64,000 nucleotides of DNA from Hyalella azteca. Lineage: Eukaryota; Arthropoda; Malacostraca; Amphipoda; Hyalellidae. Under the pieces are notes generated by a model, which ran no database searches, was not told where the DNA came from, and worked only from the letters and a program-made list of their open reading frames with translations. Numbering within the stretch: position 1 is the stretch's first letter; each line of letters starts with the position of its first letter. Below, in pieces: positions 46,001 through 59,480 of the stretch. The translations under genes and the position numbers were made by a program. Where the stretch lies: assembly GCF_000764305.2 (NCBI RefSeq), contig NW_025936149.1, positions 1 to 64,000 of the forward strand, read 5' to 3'.

Positions 46001-49000
46001 GTTATTCATCGTTTCCTCCTCTCCAATTTAGGCAGACAGTGTGAGATGTAAATTCGAATTCGGTATTTTTGAACACACATGTGCTTCCAGCCGCTCTAAT
46101 ATCCCCTTAAGTCTTCCTTGTCCTCCCTTCGCACTAACAGAAATGCTTCTCTACAGAAAATTGTCACTCAAAATTTCTCTAACCTGATCTATTTCAGTAT
46201 TTAGTAATTATACATTCACGAAACTCGTCTCATTATTACCGAGTTATTGCCATTTATATCTAGGACCAGCTTCATGATTAACTCACAGGTCTACTTAAAT
46301 TCATCCATTTTGACCTACTCAAAGATCAAATGTGATTATTAATCAATTTCCAAGCCATGAAATATTTTAATGTTTCTTCTGATAGTTGGTTGTGGCGGGG
46401 ACTCGTGCCTTGCACCAAGCACCACCGCGAGCACCATAAGTCACATGAATTGTAGTGGCAGCACCTGCCGGCTTCCTCCTCCCCTGCCTTCAGTGCCTTC
46501 CTCGGCGGAAAGTATGGAGTCCAATTTTAGTGGTACTGCAAGCGGGAACTCCAGCGTGGGCACGCACTGCAGCACATCCAAGTGCTCCGTGAATGATAAA
46601 GGAACTAACGCCTCGGTGGCAGAGGCCATGGCAACTGCTTACGCACTCGGTGTTTCCTATGCCATATCTTCAGCCACCAACACCCCTGCGGTATTTTCTA
46701 CGACGCCCAACACGAACTTTGCATACACACCGGCAGTTGTTGCAGCAGCTAAGCCTGTGGTACGCCCAGCCAACCCTACCAATAAGGCTAAGAAGCAACA
46801 AAAAACGCCAAATAATCCCGCCTCATCGGCTGTCTCCGTACAGGTTAGTGTCTTTCATCACTAGAATGAAATCTATTCTCTCATTTGTTCAATATTCAAG
46901 TGTAATATTTATAATGCTTGAATTTTATGTTAAATTGAGTAACCATTTAAATTTTCAGCAGCAAACTAAATTAATTGAAGAGCTTCATCGAGTGGAGCAG
47001 AGGCTTGAGAAGCATGTCAAGCTACAGCACCAGCCATGTCATGAACATGCAAAGCTGAGGGCTCAACAGCCATGTCATGAACAAGCAAAGCTTGAGGAAA
47101 AGTTGGAGACAGTGGAAATGATTCAGCAACGAATTGACGAGAATACGCACGCTCTCTCAAGGGATGTAGATGAGCTAATGCAGGCTATGGACAATATTTC
47201 TAGCTCGTGCAGCAACAGCTCCGTGAGTGACTCGACAAGTAGCAGTGACAGTGCCGTCAGTGCTATTGGTGTCGATTGTAACGTTTCAACCTCGATGAGC
47301 AGTGCTTTGCAATTCCAGTCATCTCCTTTGCACTCACTAGCCTCCCTTGCCACGCATACTGTTGAGACCCAAACTGGCAGCTTTATTCCCTCTCATAACT
47401 GGATGGTTGTGCCTGGTGTGGTGCCGGCCGGTGTCATACCGGGTGTTGTGCCGACACTTGGCATCCATTCCTCTGCAGGAAGTGGCTCCATCACGACTCC
47501 TGAGCCCATTTATTCTCCCTCACAATCCGGCTTGACATCTGTTGGTAGCATCACTCCGACCTTACCTCTGAGTCTTGCCGTTGAAGGTTGTTCTATGGGG
47601 TTGGCCGCCACTCCAAACGTTTCATTGGCATCACTGGCATCGACTGCCCTGTGTCATCCTGACTCTCAACTAACTCAACCTCCTCCCTGCTTTATGCCGA
47701 CCTCACCTGCTGCAAACGCCATCCCGCAAACAGTTCCTCCTCCACATTACACCACCACAACTACCGTGCCCGTCTCGGAAAGGAAGATTATGGTTCCATC
47801 TTCGAAGAAGAACGACCGTAAGAAACAAATAAAACAACAGCAACTGCTTCAAATGCAAATTCAGCAGCAACAGCAGCAAATGCAACACCAAACGCAAGCT
47901 AAGGGCGCATCGCCTGTTATTTCAAATAAAAGTGCAGCTGGCTGCTTTGCTTCCCCTCCTTGCTCCAGCCACGGGAGTGCCTTGTCATCAGTTGTTGGTG
48001 GCAACAATATCAACTCCAATAATGTCTCTTCAATTACTGGTAGCGCGAAACCTCGGGGTGATAACAAGCGCAGTGTGCCCATTGACTGTGATTGCGGCAT
48101 GCCTCATCCCAATAACCCCGTCTCGTCACTGGCAAGCATAATGTCGGATGATTTGCTTCTAACTCACAAGATTCCTGCAGGTCTTTTCCAGCAACAAACC
48201 AGCGTTCCAACGTCTGGTGTCTCTAGTGTTTCTTCTATGAAGCCAGAAGTTCGGCAATTTCTCGTGCAACAACAGGATCACATGCAGGGAGCCAGTAATG
48301 TTTCTAAGAATGCACCAATGAATGTTCCGTGCAGTCAGTCCTTTCCTTCGGTAATACCTAACAAGAACTCGCAGACTAATCTGTCTCATTCTATTCAGTC
48401 ATGTGGGTTACAGTCATGCGTTCAGTCTTGCCAAGGTGTTGCAGATCAATCACAAGGCGTTGTGGGCGCTATGCAAGTAGGCGCGCTTCAGTCTGCAGTT
48501 CAACCTAATCCTTATTCCCAAGCTGCTCCCCAAGGCAGTAATAAGAAAACCAAGAAACAACCCAGAAATCCTTCTAAGCTTGAACGAGAGACGAGACTAC
48601 AGCACCAACAGCAACAAGATCAGTTGCAGCACCAACAAATTCATCACCAAATCCTGCAACGCCAGCAGCAACTACAAGCACAACAGCAGCAGCACCTGCA
48701 TCATCATCACGATCAGGAACAGCTGCAGCAGCTACAGCTGCAACACCAACTAGCTGCTGCTCAGGTTCTTGCAAACAATCAAACTGTAGACAGCAACGGA
48801 GGACTCATTTACAACAACTCCTTATCATCAGTGACAGCAATTGGTCATGATGGAGGTGTTGCGTGTGCTAGCGGTACATGTAACCTGGCAGCGAATGTGG
48901 GCGCTCTTCACCATGGCCTATCAATGAACGAGGCCGCCTCATTGCTGTTGGATGCCGATCCTGCTACAGCCGCCAAAGTCATAATGGCTCGATGCCCCGA

Positions 49001-52000
49001 ACTCGCATCTCCTCAAGTGAGCCTACCTTTAATATACCTTAAGAAATTTAGATATATTTTTTGCATGAATTTAATTGAACGGTTGTAGAGTGTAAAAAGC
49101 AATTACAAATCTCAGGATATTTATTTATAACTAAATGTTTCAATTATTGACGAAATGATGACAATTTGCTGAGTGATTTTTGGCTGATTCCAAGCCACTT
49201 TTTCCATCAGATTGCTTATATTGTTCATAATCTACCGAATGGATTTGTTTACTAGTGTTGTCTCCATTTCATTCTTTGATTACCATTGACAACGCAGGTG
49301 TCACTGGACAACACCCTAGGGGAGCCTCATCTTACGACCGAAGAGTTCCACCAGATGCAGCAGCGTGTAGCCACTCTAGCTGTTGGGTCCACGGGCTCGA
49401 CTGCAGAGTACTTACCTGCTGACGGTGTTTGCACCCCAGAGTACGCCTTAACGGGCGCTGATGTGCATCCCGTCGTGGGATGCAGAACTCCCGAATTGTG
49501 CCCGGCTCAATACAACGCTGCTACCGCGGGTATACCTCCTCAGGCGCTCAGCAATGTGGTGGAGGTCGATGCCGCGACTGACAGCAACCGTGACACGGCT
49601 CTCACCCTTGCCTGTGCTGGCGGATATGACGAGCTAGTCCGGCTTCTACTCAGCCGAGGCGCAAATATTGGTCAGTTCAATTTTGGGTATTGTATTAATA
49701 TTTGGTGAAAAATTTTGCTATTTGTTAGCCCAATAAAAATTGACTGTTACTCAAGTTACCAGGGCTTGAGTGTTACTAATAGCACTGATGATTAATGTTG
49801 ACGAAGGTTTAATATCAGTTAGCTACCTTGGTAAGGTATTGTTGCCACAAGTTTAATCGGAAAAATTCTTATGGGTCACTCAAACATTTACGTATCGCTG
49901 TAAAATCGTCGTGAATATTTTCATATTAAAGATTATCTGCCATACTATTATTTGATATGACACTCGAGTACCGTATCGTAATTGTTACCTATTGTGTAGG
50001 GAATTCTTTGCATTTTTTGCTCTAAGTCTACAATCCATCTCGCAAATTTTATCGACCAGGACTTAAACTATTTGCCACGATCATTCTTCACAGAGCACCG
50101 TGACAAGAAGGGCTTCACGCCCCTGATATTGGCGGCGACAGCAGGTAATGTCAAGGTAGTCGAGACGTTGCTTGTTCACGGCGCCAACATCGAGGCTCAG
50201 TCGGAGCGCACCAAAGACACGCCGCTCTCGCTTGCTTGCTCCGGAGGAAGGTTTGAGGTTAGCTTTGATTTATCCGAAATAACTTTTCATGTGTACTAAT
50301 AAACTGGGGAATTGTCCAACTTGCGAATTAATTTAATTAAGCATAAGTATTTTACATACGCACAGGTACATGATCATTCAACTTGGGAAGTAACCGAGCG
50401 AGTTGGAAGTTCATGGTCATATGAGAAGCAATGAGTCACTTGACGACGTAGAAATATCACTGGTTGTCTGTCTGAAGAAGAGGAATCAATATTACTCCTC
50501 TAAGATAACTACTCATTATAAAGTTTATATTATTTGACGAGTACTACATAGGATTTTTTGTACTGGTCAAATTTGAATGGTTCGATTATAAACTTTTCTA
50601 CAAATAATTTGCAATGAAGTCAAATTCACACTAATGCATGGATTCAGATGTGACATTTGATTCGTCGACGTAAGTAAAATATTTTTACAAAAGTATAATT
50701 TTGTTGAGGCTTTAGAAATACTCATTAATTTTTGACCTGTTCGATCTGATTTCGTTACATCAATCGTATCGAGAGGAGCTCGAATTCCTTTTGCTTACTG
50801 GTGTAAGGAAACTAAATTCATGAGGGAACTAAATTCATGAGTTCACTCCAATATTAAACTATTATTGATTTTATACACGTATGACGGACATTATTTTTCT
50901 TATGGTATTTTGATCTTTTTGAGTGGGTGATAAAAATGTTAATAGTTAGAATCATAAGTTATTAACCGTTAAACATCCTGACAGTGTGTTATATGTGACA
51001 ATGTGACTGTGTATTATCGAGAGGTAGTCAGTCAGCTATTTGATCTACTCTTGAGGTTCTGCATAAGTGCAAATGGGATCGTTTGAACATCCGGACTTAA
51101 TTTCTATTTAATTTCAGGTTGTGGAGCTGTTGCTCAACCGTAGCAGCAACAAGGAACACCGCAACGTCTCTGACTACACTCCCTTGTCTCTGGCTGCATC
51201 TGGCGGCTATGTGAACATCATCAAATTACTCCTTGATCACAATGCCGAGATTAACTCCCGCACTGGCAGCAAGTTAGGAATCTCTCCGCTCATGCTCGCT
51301 GCCATGAACGGTCATGCAGAAGCCGTTAAGACGCTGCTCAACTCGGGCTCTGATATTAATGCCCAAATTGAAACCAACAGAAATACCGCGCTCACTCTAG
51401 CGTGCTTCCAGGGCCGTCACGAGGTCGTATCTCTCCTGCTCGATAGAAAAGCTAATGTCGAGCATCGAGCTAAGGTGAGTGGTACCTGCCAAAGCCACTC
51501 GGTAACTTAGATGTCTTATGCTCTATGTTATGTTGCCTGCATCAAGCTAGGGTTGACGGAGTTTTTTTAGACGAGCATGTGATTGTAATGACGTTCAAAT
51601 CGTTTGTTTGGACTTCAATATTCACGCGACTAGTTATACTGAAGGCGGGTGTCCTCACACGTGTTCTTGTCTTCGGCAGACTGGTTTGACTCCCCTGATG
51701 GAGGCAGCGAGCGGCGGCTATGTTGAGGTTGGAGAAGTGCTCATAGCCAAAGGAGCTGACGTCAACGCCCCTCCTGTGCCTTCTTCTCGAGACACGGCGC
51801 TCACAATCGCCGCTGACAAGGGTCACGTCAAATTCGTGAAGCTCCTCATTGAGAAGTGAGTTTTTTATAGCCAAGAAATGATTATAAAAACTAGTTATCT
51901 CACTCATAGGAAAATGGAAAAGCCATCAGTTTTGAAGTGTAAACATTTCAAAACTGTTAGTCGTCAATTACTTGATGCTGCTTGCTTGTTAATTGAATTT

Positions 52001-55000
52001 TCTGTTGGATATAATTATGTGATTATTTCATTTTATACTTGAACTTGTCTTTCCAGAGGAGCGCATGTAGAGGTAAAGAACAAGAAGGGGAATTCAGCGA
52101 TGTGGCTTGCTGCAAACGGAGGCCACTACGAGGTTGTAGAAATGTTATATTCCTCCGGCGCCGACATCGACAGTCAAGACAACCGAAATGTGTCGTGTCT
52201 CATGGCGGCATTCAAACGGGCTCATCTGAAAGTCGTCAAGTTTATGGTACGCCACGTGACGCAGTTTCCTTCAGACCAGGAGCTGCAGAGGTACATAGCT
52301 ACTCTTACCGATGCTGATATGATCAAGAAGTGCCAGGCGTGTCTTGAGCACATCCGAGCCGCCAAGGACAAGCAGGCATTGGAAGCTAACAAGAATGCTT
52401 CTAATTTGCTAAAAGAGCTCGAGATTGAGTTGTCTCGAGAAAAATCCAAGAAAGAAGCCGCCAACAGACGCAGACAGAAGAAAAAAGCAAAGAAAAAAGC
52501 AACAGAAGAAAAGAAGGAAGAGCAGAAAAAAGTTGTTGATGAAGATGATGAAGACGACGATGAAAAATACGAAGAAGAGGAGGAAGATGACGAAGAAGAG
52601 GAAGAAGAAGAAATTGAACCTCCTCCACCGCCTCCAACTTCTCGACAGAAGAAAAACAAGAATAACAACAAAGATGCTCGGCGAATTGATAAAAAGCCTC
52701 CTCCAAACAATCCAACAAAAAATGAAAATAAGGATAAGCCGTTGCGTGGCAATAAGAACTCCGAAGAGCGCCTCCTTCCTGACGCTGCTGGGGCCGAGGC
52801 CCGCGTTCCACGCGACGAGTGCTGCGGTGCTCCCGAAGAACGAGACAGCGGCATCGACTCCAACAGCCAAACAAGTGCCACCTCTGATACCAAAGTTCAG
52901 CAAGACAAAGACACTAAGAATAAGAAGAAGAAAAAGAAGAAAGAGGCCGTTACTTGCACTGTTAGTAACAAAGAGAACTCTTCGAATGCGTCTTCTGCAA
53001 AGCAACCATCGAATAATTCTACTGCTGTGGAAAATATTTCTAAGAATTTGAAAAATATTAAACTCAATGAAGTGAATGAAAAAAGCAAGTTATTGACATC
53101 ACAGAGTAATGGCAAGGAGAATAAAGTTTTGTCTTCGAGCACGAATCATTCTATCCCCTCCCTGTCGTCAAGCAATTTATTTTCTCTTAACAACACATCA
53201 GCTAAATCAGGTAGTGGCATTTCAGAATTGGATACTTTCCATGATACTGTGTCAAGTGGCAATGCTGGCGCCGTATCCAGTCGTCTGTCCGAGCTGAACA
53301 TTTGTGGCAACCACAATCGTAATAATGAGTTCCACGACAGCGTGGCTTCACTAGACACTTTTGGTGAGGCTATGCCACCCATCATCCCTGGTCTCATGTC
53401 AACACCTTCAAATGTGCTTGGTGTTTCAGCTCTCAGCCCTAAGAAACTAACCTCAAGAGGACAGGATGGTTGGAAAGAAGTCAATCGGAAAAGCAAGAAA
53501 GTAAGCGTAGACAATGCGGCCATAAGTCGCATTATTGGTAGGGGAGGATGCAACATTAATGCTATCCGAGAATATTCAGGTGCTCACATCGAAGTGGAGA
53601 AACAAGGTAAAAGCCAAGGGGACAGAATGGTCATCATCCGAGGTTCCACAGAGGCTACCCGCAGAGCTCAGAATTTGATCACGGCTCTAGTCAAAGAACC
53701 TGAAAAAGATATATCTGAACTTATCCCTAAAAGCGCGCCTAAACCTTCATCAAAGAATGCCTCTAATGCAACAGCTTCCACCTCCAAGTCGCTTCACGTT
53801 CTTCCGCTCTCTGATCTGATCCAAAAGAAACCCATCCCAAATCAAGTTTTAAATGGTAATGGCGCCGCACCAAAATCTCTCTTAAAATCTGCACCTGCTG
53901 CACCACCAATTATCAACAGTTGGGCTACGCCTGCCAGTGTTCCATGCACCACAGCTTCGGTGTCTCCCAAGAAAGATTTGATTTCTAAGCAAATACCATC
54001 GCTTGTGAGCTCAACAACCAATGGCTTAGCGAATTCAAGTCTAGCTTTTATGGAGTCTGATCGTGCGCTGGTTAGCTGCCCTTCATCCATAAGTTCTGTC
54101 AACATTTCAGGAACTCCATTGATGAGCGCTCCTACAATGGCCGCGCGCATCGCTGCGCAGTCTAAATCGCCTGCTGCTCGTCAGCTATTTGGCGGTGATG
54201 CTGGTACTGCAGTCTCTTCAGTTCCCACGGTTGCTAAATTGAACACATCTCAGCAACAATTAGGATCAATGGTTGCTCAGTCTCTAGCAAATGATACAGC
54301 GTGTAGCAAGTCTTTTACGTTGCCTGCGGGTTCTGGAAAACTGCAGCAACAGAGGAAAAATTCACTTCAATCCAATTCGTCTACTACTGGACCGAGTAAA
54401 ATAGATGCTCCCCAAGACCATCTTATTCAGCAACCCATGCCCATGAAGCCTCCTCAATTCCTCGGCCAGCAAGCTTTGGATCGGGGTTCTCCTGTACCGT
54501 CACTGGGCCCGTTATTGACTGAACCTCATATTAATCTTAATATTTTAGACAATGATGTGTCTCAGAACATAAATGGTCCCATCTCGGCTACAAAAGCTCC
54601 ATCATTCTGCCTGTTTGACACTATGAGCCAAGTTTCTAACAACGTTGTATGGGGTAGCAAAGAGCGCCCGCCGGTGATGTACGAGCCGCTACCGTCAACG
54701 CCGGTGGATGCTAGTCGGGCGCCGGGCTATCGAGCTCCTGGTGCTCAGTCGATTTGCAGCAGTAGCAGCATCAGCACTACGATCGCCGTAACAACTTCAA
54801 GCGGAAGCGTTGCGCGTAGTGCTCCTGGAACACCAGTGGCTTCGCAAAACGTTCGTGCTGTAACATTGAACTGCAACAGGCAATCTGCAGGTACTCCACC
54901 CCCGATGCCAGCTCGGCCTGAGATGTCTCAAGGCTTGCCGTACCCCATCCATACATCCCGCACACCACCACCATCAATGTCATCTCAAATTCGTATGCCA

Positions 55001-56300
55001 ACTGCTTCCATGGCAATGCCTCTAATTCAGCGTTCGTTTACACCACCTGCTTCTATGCCAACTGCTGTGTCTTTGCCTCGCATGCAGAGTGCGCCAGCTA
55101 GCACCTTGGCCCCAGGAGGCCCCAGTTCTGTTCGTCCAGATATCAGGCCCATTCGAGCGCCCATGCATCAACCAGGAAACAACCTTGATATTAACTTCAT
55201 TTATGAGCAGCAGCAACAGTTCCAACAACAACAGTACCATAACATGCAACAGCCACAGCTGCACGCATATTCCTCTTACTCTCAATTGAGTTTGATAAAT
55301 ACTCCTCAGTTCACTACGCCTCAAACAAATACGCAGCATGTTTTCACTTCAAATTTGCCACTTTCAGCAGCTCCTCAAATTCAGAGTAACTTGAATCCCA
55401 ATGCACCAGATTTCGCCAGTCGCAACAGCAACTTTGTGTCTACATCGTTCTCTCCTCGACCGCAGATGCAGTCACGTCACTTTCAGAACAACACCAGCGT
55501 TGGCCCTGTGTGTCCGCCGTTTGTTGGCCTTAATCTCAACTCCATGGATGCGTCAAATCTTTCTGGAGTACCTTATAGTCCATGCGATGTTGCAAGTTTG
55601 CTGAAGTCGTGCAATCAAGGAGCTGCCAATTCTGTGAACATATCGCCGCTTCAGCAATCTCCTCACACCTCCACGCCCGGCTCTCCTACGGCAGGAAGCA
55701 GCCTCCAGGTGCAGCAGGACGATAGGTTATCAAAATTACGGCCTATTGGCACAGAGCGCGCGCAGAAGCGTTCAGAACGAACAGGTGTTATGGTTCCTCC
55801 ACCACCTCCTCCACTCAATCCTAACGTTCAAGCTTCGCTTCTACAACACCCTGCGCCTTCTCCACTGTCAATAGCAGCTTCCGCATCATCAGTTGTCGGT
55901 GTTGCTAATGCCAATGGATCTGCCGTTCCTGGAGTACCAATGGTTCCCAACTGCGCTGGTCCAGACATGTGGACTTCTTCAACAATGCTCTTGGCTGATG
56001 AATCGCCCAATGCTCTATTCATGAGCTCGGCTGACATGGATTTGCAGCAAAATTACTCGAACATGCCAGTGAGTTAAATTAGTAAGAAGTTTTCTTGTGT
56101 TGTGCACAAGAGAACGTCTTGACTTAATTCAATTTTATTATGAGGGTTACATCGTTCAGTAATATTATTGCATTATTTTGAAATACGTTGCATTATTCGA
56201 ATTATTTTTCATCATCCTCGCCTGTACCCTGGACATTCTTTTCTCATGATATTTTCATTGCTTGCAGGTGTGGGCCCACTGGAATGCCAACCTAAATTAA
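37002..56300 (+). CDS. mask: Mask: multiple ankyrin repeats, single KH domain protein (ANKHD1/ANKRD17 family)
   Basis: Seventeen exons: 37002-37196, 41086-41326, 41692-41840, 42323-42448, 42682-42855, 43360-43584, 43923-44145, 44428-44981, 45341-45512, 46386-46843, 46959-49016, 49298-49670, 50094-50257, 51118-51474, 51680-51855, 52057-56068, 56268-56300. All joins are in phase and use GT/AG; the sum is 9690 nt, 3229 residues. Order: acidic N terminus with VESFVLG and DPETQARL, 15 ankyrin repeats (residues about 146-660), coiled-coil/Q-rich linker, 10 ankyrin repeats (about 1620-1945), KE- and acid-rich tract, KH domain (about 2363-2435, IIGRGG), long S/P/Q-rich tail ending VWAHWNANLN. Mask is known as a cofactor of Yorkie/YAP in Hippo signalling and a modulator of receptor tyrosine kinase signalling, cytoplasmic and nuclear. 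Start ATG 37002 is tentative; a preceding 5' exon is possible. Confidence 0.95.
37197..41085 (+). other. mask: mask intron 1 (3.9 kb)
   Basis: Starts GAG|GTAAAA and ends TGTGCAG|GTGGAG. It contains a degenerate GACTGGATATACATTG triplet (38925-38975), two TE-like stretches around 40400 and 40560 (TTCAAATCTGTTCAGTAGTT and a related copy), and a hAT-like end at 40815-40884. A 2.2-kb middle part shows nothing. Confidence 0.7.
40815..40884 (-). mobile_element. hAT-like transposon end fragment
   Basis: The minus strand reads CAGTGGTTCCCAAACTTTTT then CAGGCTAGCGCCCCC. The first part is the familiar terminal inverted repeat type of hAT elements (CAGTGGTTCTCAAA class). Only one end is visible and no transposase is present, so this is a relic. 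Confidence 0.65.
41692..45512 (+). CDS. mask: mask exons 3-9: first ankyrin block (15 repeats)
   Basis: These seven exons code the repeats from RSLVEACSDGDVLAVRRLL to MEAAKGGHTAVVRLLLEYPNN. The family pattern (TPLMEAASAGH, TALTYACENGHT) is nearly unbroken. Exon 3 has two in-frame acceptors 12 nt apart (exon start 41680 or 41692). The exon 7/8 join (phase 1) inserts about 25 residues (KIRDKGNKKSPESQLPKLRA and following) between repeat 9 and VQTEETQETAL, where vertebrate relatives have only a short GANIN-type turn. Exon 9 ends at one of two tandem donors. Confidence 0.92.
45492..45577 (+). repeat. mask: 43-bp tandem duplication containing the exon 9 splice donor
   Basis: CTGTCTGCTGCTCACGGTGA occurs at 45498 and again at 45541. 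Each copy contains CACG|GTGAG, so there are two donors (exon ends 45512 or 45555). Only the first keeps frame with exon 10; the second adds 43 nt and meets a TGA. Confidence 0.85.
46386..49016 (+). CDS. mask: mask exons 10-11: linker with coiled coil and Q-rich stretches
   Basis: Exon 10 is Ser/Thr/Pro-rich. Exon 11 opens with the conserved short coiled coil (TKLIEELHRVEQRLEKHVKL), then a 12-residue tandem duplication around QPCHE(H/Q)AKL (36 bp), then glutamine-rich runs (47840-47890, 48600-48750). The join to exon 12 is in phase 0. Confidence 0.9.
49298..52250 (+). CDS. mask: mask exons 12-16 (start): second ankyrin block (10 repeats)
   Basis: Repeats run from NRDTALTLACAGGYDELVRL to CLMAAFKRAHLKVVKFM, with strongly conserved signatures (GFTPLILAATAGN, SRTGSKLGISPLMLAAMNGH, VPSSRDTALTIAADKGH). 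Exon 15 ends in GAA|GTGAG, phase 2, and exon 16 restores K at the join. The intron at 50258-51117 is AT-rich and otherwise empty. Confidence 0.93.
53490..53720 (+). CDS. mask: KH domain region of mask exon 16
   Basis: The sequence codes KVSVDNAAISRIIGRGGCNI followed by NAIREYSGAHIEVEKQ and ends near ALVKEPEKDISELIP. GRGG is the GxxG loop of a type I KH fold that binds single-stranded RNA/DNA. The upstream part of the exon (52430-52640) codes a K/E/D-rich helix and a proline run. Confidence 0.92.
56268..56300 (+). CDS. mask: mask last exon, ten codons
   Basis: TTGCTTGCAG|GTGTGG codes VWAHWNANLN then TAA at 56298-56300. Without splicing, exon 16 would end at a stop just past its donor (CCA|GTGAGTTAA). 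The Trp-containing end resembles the conserved C-terminal end of family members. Confidence 0.85.
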   Translation: MWAHWNANLN

Positions 56301-56847
56301 AACACCTGTTACGCTGGAGCTGTGCAAAATAATTGTCACATATGTGACTTTCAACCGAGTCTGTCATCGCTCTTCACGTTCTCGCTGTTTTCGCTCGGTA
56401 CGATGTCAATGTGATTTGAATGCCGAAGAACGCGCGTTGTTCGCATTTATTTGCGCCGCGTTTCATTGGCTCCCGACTCTAGATTAGCTCCGATACTAAA
56501 TTGGTACCTTGAATTGAGCATCTCAATGTGCATTAAACAAAATTTGGCGTTTATGGTGCGCCTATAGTATTTTATCAAACTATTTCGTGGTATGTTGCAG
56601 ATAGCTTGAAAGAAGTTTATGTGTAACATTGATTTTGAATTTTGTAAACAGCTTTCTATTGTAGTTGATAATAATTTGAAAAGTTGCTGTGTTTTTCACC
56701 CTGTTATTTTTCTGGACGAGACCGCGGCCTCTATCGCGAGTAGAGCTTGAATATTTGTTTAGTTCAATAGAAACATTTAAGGTATTCTCTAAGACTGATG
56801 AATTAAAGAGTCAATTGGCATCACGCGCGACTAGCAAGAGTCTGTAT

Positions 56848-56853
56848 AATAAA
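56848..56853 (+). terminator. mask: candidate polyadenylation signal of mask
   Basis: AATAAA about 550 nt after the stop; another occurs near 57614. The sequence between is plausible 3' UTR with no other gene. Confidence 0.4.
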
Positions 56854-58610
56854 TGTTGATGTTTATGAAGATTTAAAGGCCAAGTCGTCATTATGCAATG
56901 TTGCGTGCTTGGATCGACGGTTCCTAGTTGCTTGTATACTCAGGAGTGGAGGTCTGCAGGCGCTGCATGTGTAGAGAAGGCCTCCCGAGGCGGATCAGGT
57001 GGAACGTGTTTGCTTTGGAAAGATGAAGTCGATGCCCTTCTGTGTTAGCTATTGCAATTACAGATTTCAATTCATTGATACATAGACAGAAATTCTGAAA
57101 GGTTATTGCTAATTGATACCTATTATTGCTACTACTTGATAAGGTTTAGCCGTGTTTGTGCTCCTTCAAACGATTGCTACATTATCCCCAGTGATAAGGC
57201 GTATGCCGTGATCATGAGAAGTTCGTGGATGTTTCGTTCTTCTCGCTGCCGTTTGGTATTGTCAGTCGCTCGGGCTTCGTAGCTTTACGCTTGTGTTTTG
57301 GAAGATCGCGTGTGCAGTGAACTCCGCGTTCACAGTAGAAGCGAACAGTCCTGGAGTTCTGCCTGCACTTCAGGGTTGTTGAATGCACCGCGTGAGAGTT
57401 TTGCTTCTACACAAGTTTTGCTTTATTTTTATTTCTCTTCAATATGGCCCCCCAATGTTCCATACGCTACATTGTAAGCCTACTTGCGAGGTTATTCCCA
57501 TGTCTCGAGTTCTCTGCTCAGAGTACGTCGAAGGCTTGCGATTTGACGTATGGTGTGGATGAACCTTGGTGTAATGCTCTCGCTGCTACGCCCTCGTACT
57601 ATTATAACACGATAATAAAGATTTATCAAGCTGGGGACATGCGTTTCTTTTTTAAGACCATTTAAATCGTTAAAAACTGGTGTGAAACAATGTTTCGTTC
57701 AATAATTTACTCTGACAACCATCACACGTAATTTCAACTCGTTTATTCTATTCTCAACAATATAAATATTTCTATATAAAGCAAATTCTTGAATAAACAA
57801 ACTAAAATATAAAATAGAGGGCAAATTACAAACCAAGACTCTCATACTCTTAGGAAAGGATTCAATAACTTTTTATGCAGATCCTCGCGGATTAAACCTT
57901 GAATGGTATTTAACCCTCTTTCTTTACGGACACCTAGAGTGTCAAGGCTACAGGCCCGTAACTCGAGCGTCCGTAGACAAAGAGTAAATGACAGAAACGC
58001 TAAAATTGCAACTTCCCATAATGTTAGAAATGATAATTCTTCGCCTACGCGCGCATAGGATTACGAAGCCAAGATTTTTTTGGACTTAGCCAGGTTTCCA
58101 TTCCCAATCAGACTAGTTTCCAGCACATGATTAAATTATTTTCTTACAGAACATAATTATACAGTGAAATGATTCCTCAGTAGCTGGAAAGACGGCGTTA
58201 CCCGTCACTGTTAATTCTAAAGTTTTAAGTGAGAGAATTACAAAGGTAAATCGTAAATTCGCATCGAAAATGTAACGAATTTTGCCTTATATACCTCAGA
58301 CAGTTTCAAAAAGACGAATAGTAGTAATCATATTTTATACACTCGGAAAAGAAAACTAGCACAATCAGAGAACATACACATTACACAAGCTACTTTAAAT
58401 GCCCACGTATAAGGAAACATGCACCACAATCATAAAAATGTCCAGTGACATCAGTTGGAATGATAAATTTCCTAAGGATACTTCAAGCAACACACTATCA
58501 TTACTGCCATCACGAACCTTTTCTCGATGCGTTATCAATAATAGACGTACATACTGGATTAGGCGGAATAATTGACATTGAAAGTCGACAGTTATGCTAA
58601 ATTGGAGTGT
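56854..58610. other. convergent intergenic region between mask and PI4KA
   Basis: Likely holds both 3' UTRs. A minus-strand AATAAA lies at 57742-57747, suitable for PI4KA. An imperfect hairpin at 57915-57986 (CTCTTTCTTTACGGAC against GTCCGTAGACAAAGAG) looks like a small MITE or structured element. A 73-codon plus-strand frame at 57444-57665 has no recognisable domain. Confidence 0.5.
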
Positions 58611-59480
58611 TTAGCACGGTATCTGGTTCTGATAATACTGGATCCAGTCGTAAGCAACAGAGCGGGCACTCTTGCAGGAGTTACGTATGACATTCATCAT
58701 GTAGATTGCAGCCTCCTTCTCAGTAGATGTTGGGCTGAAACGAGGGCGAAGGAACCTGATGGTGTTGCCACGGAAGCAAGGCAGACCAGTGTCCAGCATT
58801 AGGGAGACCAGCGAGACTATGGCTTCCCTGTATGGTCTAACTGCCAGATAGCCTTTAATGCAAAGCTCCACGAACCATCGAAAAGGTGCAGCGTCTTGAC
58901 GACCACCCATTACCATGAACATCTCCTGAGTGAGCTTTATGTCGGGTTCAAACCCAAGGTTGCCACCAGGCGAGCTCTCGAACATGAACCCAAAATCTAT
59001 ATGGATAATATGCCCTTCTTTGTCGAGCATGATGTTGCCATTGTGCCTGTCTTTGATTTGCAAAAGGAATCCCACCAGGCTGTAGGCAGCCATGCTCTTC
59101 ACGAAGTTGCTGCGAGCAAGCTGGAACTGAGGATTGTTCTCATCTCCGTAGACGCTCCGGAAATATTCGTACAGCCCAGTGTCCGTCGCACGGCCAAGTT
59201 GGTCTCGAGATTTTGCGTCGGGCACACATTCTATAACACCGCAGCCAGGCGATGTGGCCACCACGCGGTACGGGAACAAAAACAGATCAAGGCCCACTGT
59301 TTGGAAGATATTTTTGAAGAGGGTAATGACTTGCAAAGCTAGCATGTCCTGTCGCACATCATCGCCCACCTTGAATATAGCAGCCTGCCAAAGCTCAGGC
59401 CCGACACCCGTTGGGATGGACTGTCCAGCACTGACTGTCATGCCAAGTTTCTCGAGCTCCGTGATGCCACAGCGACTAAC
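58611..59480 (-). CDS. PI4KA: PI4KA last exon: catalytic core
   Basis: An 870-nt exon starting TATACAG|GTTAGT in phase 0. It codes 289 residues with [10 protein letters not shown] near exon residue 36, DRHNGN at 144-149 and HIDFG at 160-164; all kinase key residues are intact. Stop TAA at 58611-58613 (minus). Confidence 0.95.
   Translation of the reverse strand, partial: VSRCGITELEKLGMTVSAGQSIPTGVGPELWQAAIFKVGDDVRQDMLALQVITLFKNIFQTVGLDLFLFPYRVVATSPGCGVIECVPDAKSRDQLGRATDTGLYEYFRSVYGDENNPQFQLARSNFVKSMAAYSLVGFLLQIKDRHNGNIMLDKEGHIIHIDFGFMFESSPGGNLGFEPDIKLTQEMFMVMGGRQDAAPFRWFVELCIKGYLAVRPYREAIVSLVSLMLDTGLPCFRGNTIRFLRPRFSPTSTEKEAAIYMMNVIRNSCKSARSVAYDWIQYYQNQIPC

Noticed and set aside
58896..59342. 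148-codon plus-strand frame over the PI4KA last exon
   Set aside because: Antisense shadow; the minus frame contains the intact kinase motifs.
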